Source: Psoroptes ovis
Lineage: Eukaryota > Arthropoda > Arachnida > Sarcoptiformes > Psoroptidae
Reading direction: 5' to 3'
Assembly: GCA_002943765.1 (NCBI GenBank)
Contig: PQWQ01000002.1
Span: forward strand, 806,001-870,000
Length of the DNA stretch: 64,000 nt
Shown here: in pieces, positions 61,556 to 64,000 of the stretch
Layout of the letters: each line of letters starts with the position of its first letter
How positions within the stretch are numbered: position 1 is the stretch's first letter
The notes under the pieces: model-generated
Seen by the model: the letters and a program-made list of their open reading frames with translations, nothing else
The model's database searches: none
Told to the model about the DNA's origin: nothing
Made by a program: the position numbers and the translations under genes

Positions 61556-63349
61556 CATTATTCATGTTCACTGTACGTATTTTGTATAGCTGATTGCAAT
61601 TGTTGACAGCAAAAAAAAAGAGGAGAAAAAATTGTTTTTAAATGATTTGCATTTGATACAAAAATTATTCGAAGATGAAGCAAGAAAATAACAATAAAAA
61701 ATGATAATACCGAGTACAAAGAAGCAAGTCAAAGAAAAAAAATTCAAAAAAACGAAACGGATTTGAATTCATATCAATTTTTATTATTTATTAATATTTT
61801 CAATGGTTTTAATTTTTTTTAATTTTTCAAATATATTATATATAAATCATTAAAGATTATGTTTTATTTGTTGCTGTTGTTGAAATCATTATTTTAATTT
61901 TATTTTATACAAAAGGAAAAATGTGTTCAAGAGTAATGTTGTTGTTGTTTGTGGATAATGATTCTTTTGAATGACAATCATGATATTGTTTTGTTTTTTT
62001 GAATGATGATAATAATAATCAAAATAATAATAATAATGATAATGACAAAGAGAAAAATGATAATACAATACGATGATGATGATGATAATGATGATGATAC
62101 ATATACGAAGACAAGAGATTTGAATTTTATTATTATTATTTAATACAAGTCATTCAAAAAAATTGAAAACAAAAAAAAAAATTTCTAGTGATCGATTGCA
62201 AAATCTATATGAATATATGATGGATTATCATTCAAAAATAATTATTATTATTATTATTAAATTACAATTATCTAATACATCATCATTTTACTATCATAGC
62301 AAACAACGGATACGCAGAATTTATTCATTTGAGATTATTATTAGGTTTTTTTTTGTTGAGAAAAGTGTCATTTTTCATTGTACTTTGTGTCTGTGATTTG
62401 TTTAACGTGTATTCAAGAGATCCAAATTAAAAATCAAATTTATAATTAGTGTACAAGTGTTTTGTATTGAACAGGAATTAATTAACAAAATATTTACCAA
62501 ATTAAAAACAAAAAAGAAAAGAGAAAATGTTCAAATCAAAATGAAAAAATTGACAGAAAAATAAAAGCTCGTTCGTATTAAGTGTCTATGTGTCTGTGTG
62601 TGTGGTGTATGTTTGTCTGTGTTAAGATCAATGAAAAACAATTGAAAAATGAAAAAATAATCAAAAAAAAAAAAAAATTGGAATCAAGAACAAAATTCTG
62701 CATAAATTCCGTTAATTATATTGGATGTTTGTTTTTCAATAATTGATTATTTCAAAATATTTCAATCAAATCAATATGTTTGACATATATCTTGCTTCTT
62801 TCATTTTGAATCGTTTGTTTGTTTTCATTTCATTTCAATCGGTTGTCAATTTGTTGATTGATTTTTTTTCTTCGGTGATTTCATTTAAATTTTTGATGAT
62901 TCAAATTCAAAATATATTACCATAATCATTGATTTCTTGCTGCTTTCTTCTTGCTTTTGCTTTTTTAAAGAGCAGACACACATCAAACAGATGTCGAACA
63001 AATCAAATAATCAAAACAAACAAACAAATGAAAAATTTTGAAATGAAAATTGGATCAAATTCAAAAAAATCAAGGAGTAATTGAATTGAGTTGGAATTGT
63101 CAACATTTATTTTTGATTTTCAACACTTTCTTCAGGCTTCATTCATTCTTTTCAGGATTTCATTCTTTGATTTGATTTAATCTGTTTCGAAAGAATCATT
63201 TTACGATGCTTTGCAATGTTTGCGCGATCCATCAATTCTTTTTGGCTGATTATTCGTTATTTTTATTCATTTTCCGATGAATGATAAATTTTTAGATGTG
63301 CACATTATGGTAATTAGATTGGTGATTTATTTTTCTTTGAAAAATTTGA

Positions 63350-63649
63350 AGATTGATTGATTTGTTTCTGTTTTTTATTGTCAAATTTCTTGAGAACTTG
63401 AGTTTGATGTAAAATGATGATGAATTCGAAAAAAAATGAAACAAATGATGATGAGGAGGATGATAATATCAATTGATCAACATATCTTGAAGATGAAGAA
63501 AAAAAATAATGATGATGATGATGTGAATGATGAATATTAATAATTATAATAATGGTAATAATGATGATAATTATAATAATAATAAGAATAAGAAGAAGAA
63601 TGAAGATGACGATGATGATAATAATAATAATGAATAATTAATGGATGTA
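63350..63649 (-). other. Probable 3' UTR of the Pbx/extradenticle-like gene
   Basis: The sequence directly following the TGA at 63650 on the minus strand. It is low-complexity (ATT and GAT triplets). The nearest AATAAA poly(A) signal on this strand is at 63374-63379, and others follow close by. The true end is not determinable from sequence alone. Confidence 0.35.
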
Positions 63650-63691
63650 TCACGGACTATTTACACCATGCGGACTGTATCCCATTGCAAC
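63650..63691 (-). CDS. exd: Terminal coding exon, Pbx/extradenticle-like homeobox gene
   Basis: After a splice acceptor (TTTAAATAAAACCATAG) the phase-0 frame continues from the preceding exon and reads VAMGYSPHGVNSP, then TGA at 63650-63652. The MGYSPHGVNSP ending resembles the YSPQGIS segment near the C-terminus of vertebrate PBX proteins, and Drosophila Exd likewise ends in a short Ser-Pro tail. The exon is only 42 coding bases, so its assignment rests on frame continuity, the splice signals and this resemblance. An alternative downstream exon or isoform cannot be excluded. Confidence 0.72.
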   Translation of the reverse strand, partial: VAMGYSPHGVNSP

Positions 63692-63847
63692 CTATGGTTT
63701 TATTTAAAGTAGGAAGAAAAAACAAAAGAAATAAAACAATTGATTGATTAATTATTATCATTATTCTTATTGACACATCATCAATTTATTTTTTATTTTT
63801 TTAAAAATAAAAATGAAAATTGAAAAAAAATCATTACCAAAATTTAC
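63692..63847 (-). other. Intron (156 bp) of the Pbx/extradenticle-like gene
   Basis: GT donor at 63846-63847 (CAG|GTAAAT context) and AG acceptor at 63692-63693. It is short and AT-rich, with phase 0 at both junctions. Confidence 0.72.
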
Positions 63848-63975
63848 CTGAGCCGAACTATAATCACCGTTCAATGACCAACCGTCTTGTGAAGAGCTAG
63901 GCGGTGGTGGTGGACTCATTATTGAGGAGTTTTGCGATGAAGGCGTTAGGCCATAAGGAGAATTGCCGGCAGCAG
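63848..63975 (-). CDS. exd: Penultimate coding exon, Pbx/extradenticle-like TALE homeobox gene (C-terminal region)
   Basis: 128 bases, open in only one frame, bounded by an acceptor with a pyrimidine tract (TTTTTTTTTCTTGAATATTAG) and a CAG|GTAAAT donor. The first two bases complete a split codon. The frame then reads AAGNSPYGL, a Ser-rich stretch, MSPPPPP, SSSQDGW and SLNGDYSSAQ. The last block matches the conserved SLNGDSYQGAQ-like segment of PBX proteins downstream of the homeodomain, and AAGxSPY plus MSPxPPxxD resemble the same region of Drosophila Exd. Proteins of this family are TALE homeodomain cofactors of Hox proteins in the nucleus. The homeodomain and N-terminal PBC exons must lie to the right of the window, so orthology rests on this C-terminal part only. 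Confidence 0.78.
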
Positions 63976-64000
63976 CTAATATTCAAGAAAAAAAAATGAA

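Larger units (their letters stand above)
56054..63349. other. Intergenic DNA downstream of the homeobox gene
   Basis: No gene is supported. It contains ATT/AAT triplet arrays (57355-57485), an A run at about 58105-58129, a T run at about 58893-58918, ATC triplets at 59632-59672, a 16-bp-arm hairpin at 60050-60084 and a (GT)n tract at 61531-61555. Part of the right end may be 3' UTR of the homeobox gene if a distal poly(A) site is used. Confidence 0.5.

Overview
The window is strongly AT-rich eukaryotic DNA, crowded with (GAT)n/(ATC)n, (ATT)n, (TTCA)n and (CA)n microsatellites and poly-A/T runs. It has no bacterial-style gene packing. The only recognisable host gene has arthropod-type exons with a short GT-AG intron. 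Base composition, the microsatellite style and the Pbx/Extradenticle-like exons suggest an arthropod, and my best guess is an astigmatid (dust or scab) mite. The species is inference from style, not proof.

Host gene: only the right edge (63650-63975, minus strand) holds protein-coding host sequence. It is the last two coding exons of a Pbx/extradenticle-type TALE homeobox gene. The homeodomain exons lie beyond the right end, so most of the window is DNA downstream (3') of this gene.

Mobile elements explain almost all other structure. (1) 7871-11999, minus: a complete Ty1/copia LTR retrotransposon with TG...CA LTRs, a 5-bp target duplication (GAAAC), a polypurine tract and one intact 1225-codon gag-pol frame with all catalytic motifs visible. 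(2) 19186-23326, minus: a non-LTR retrotransposon (I/Jockey/R1-like group) with an exact 18-bp target duplication, an intact zinc-knuckle ORF1, and an ORF2 that has lost the part of the reverse transcriptase carrying the catalytic YADD and carries a frameshift in RNase H. (3) 31153-32144: a 992-bp non-coding element with inverted ends TAAGGTGACCAAC, a 7-8 bp target duplication and clustered AGTAC motifs, hAT-like. (4) Ten copies of an 80-81 bp mariner-type miniature inverted-repeat element, nearly all flanked by TA, scattered from 5.4 to 56 kb.

The remaining sequence is low-complexity and non-coding as far as can be read. Two short ORFs (41301-41510 plus, 47475-47687 minus) have more ordinary codon content than their surroundings but are not recognised. 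Several perfect palindromes are built from abutting GAT and ATC triplet runs. No tRNA, rRNA or CRISPR array was seen.
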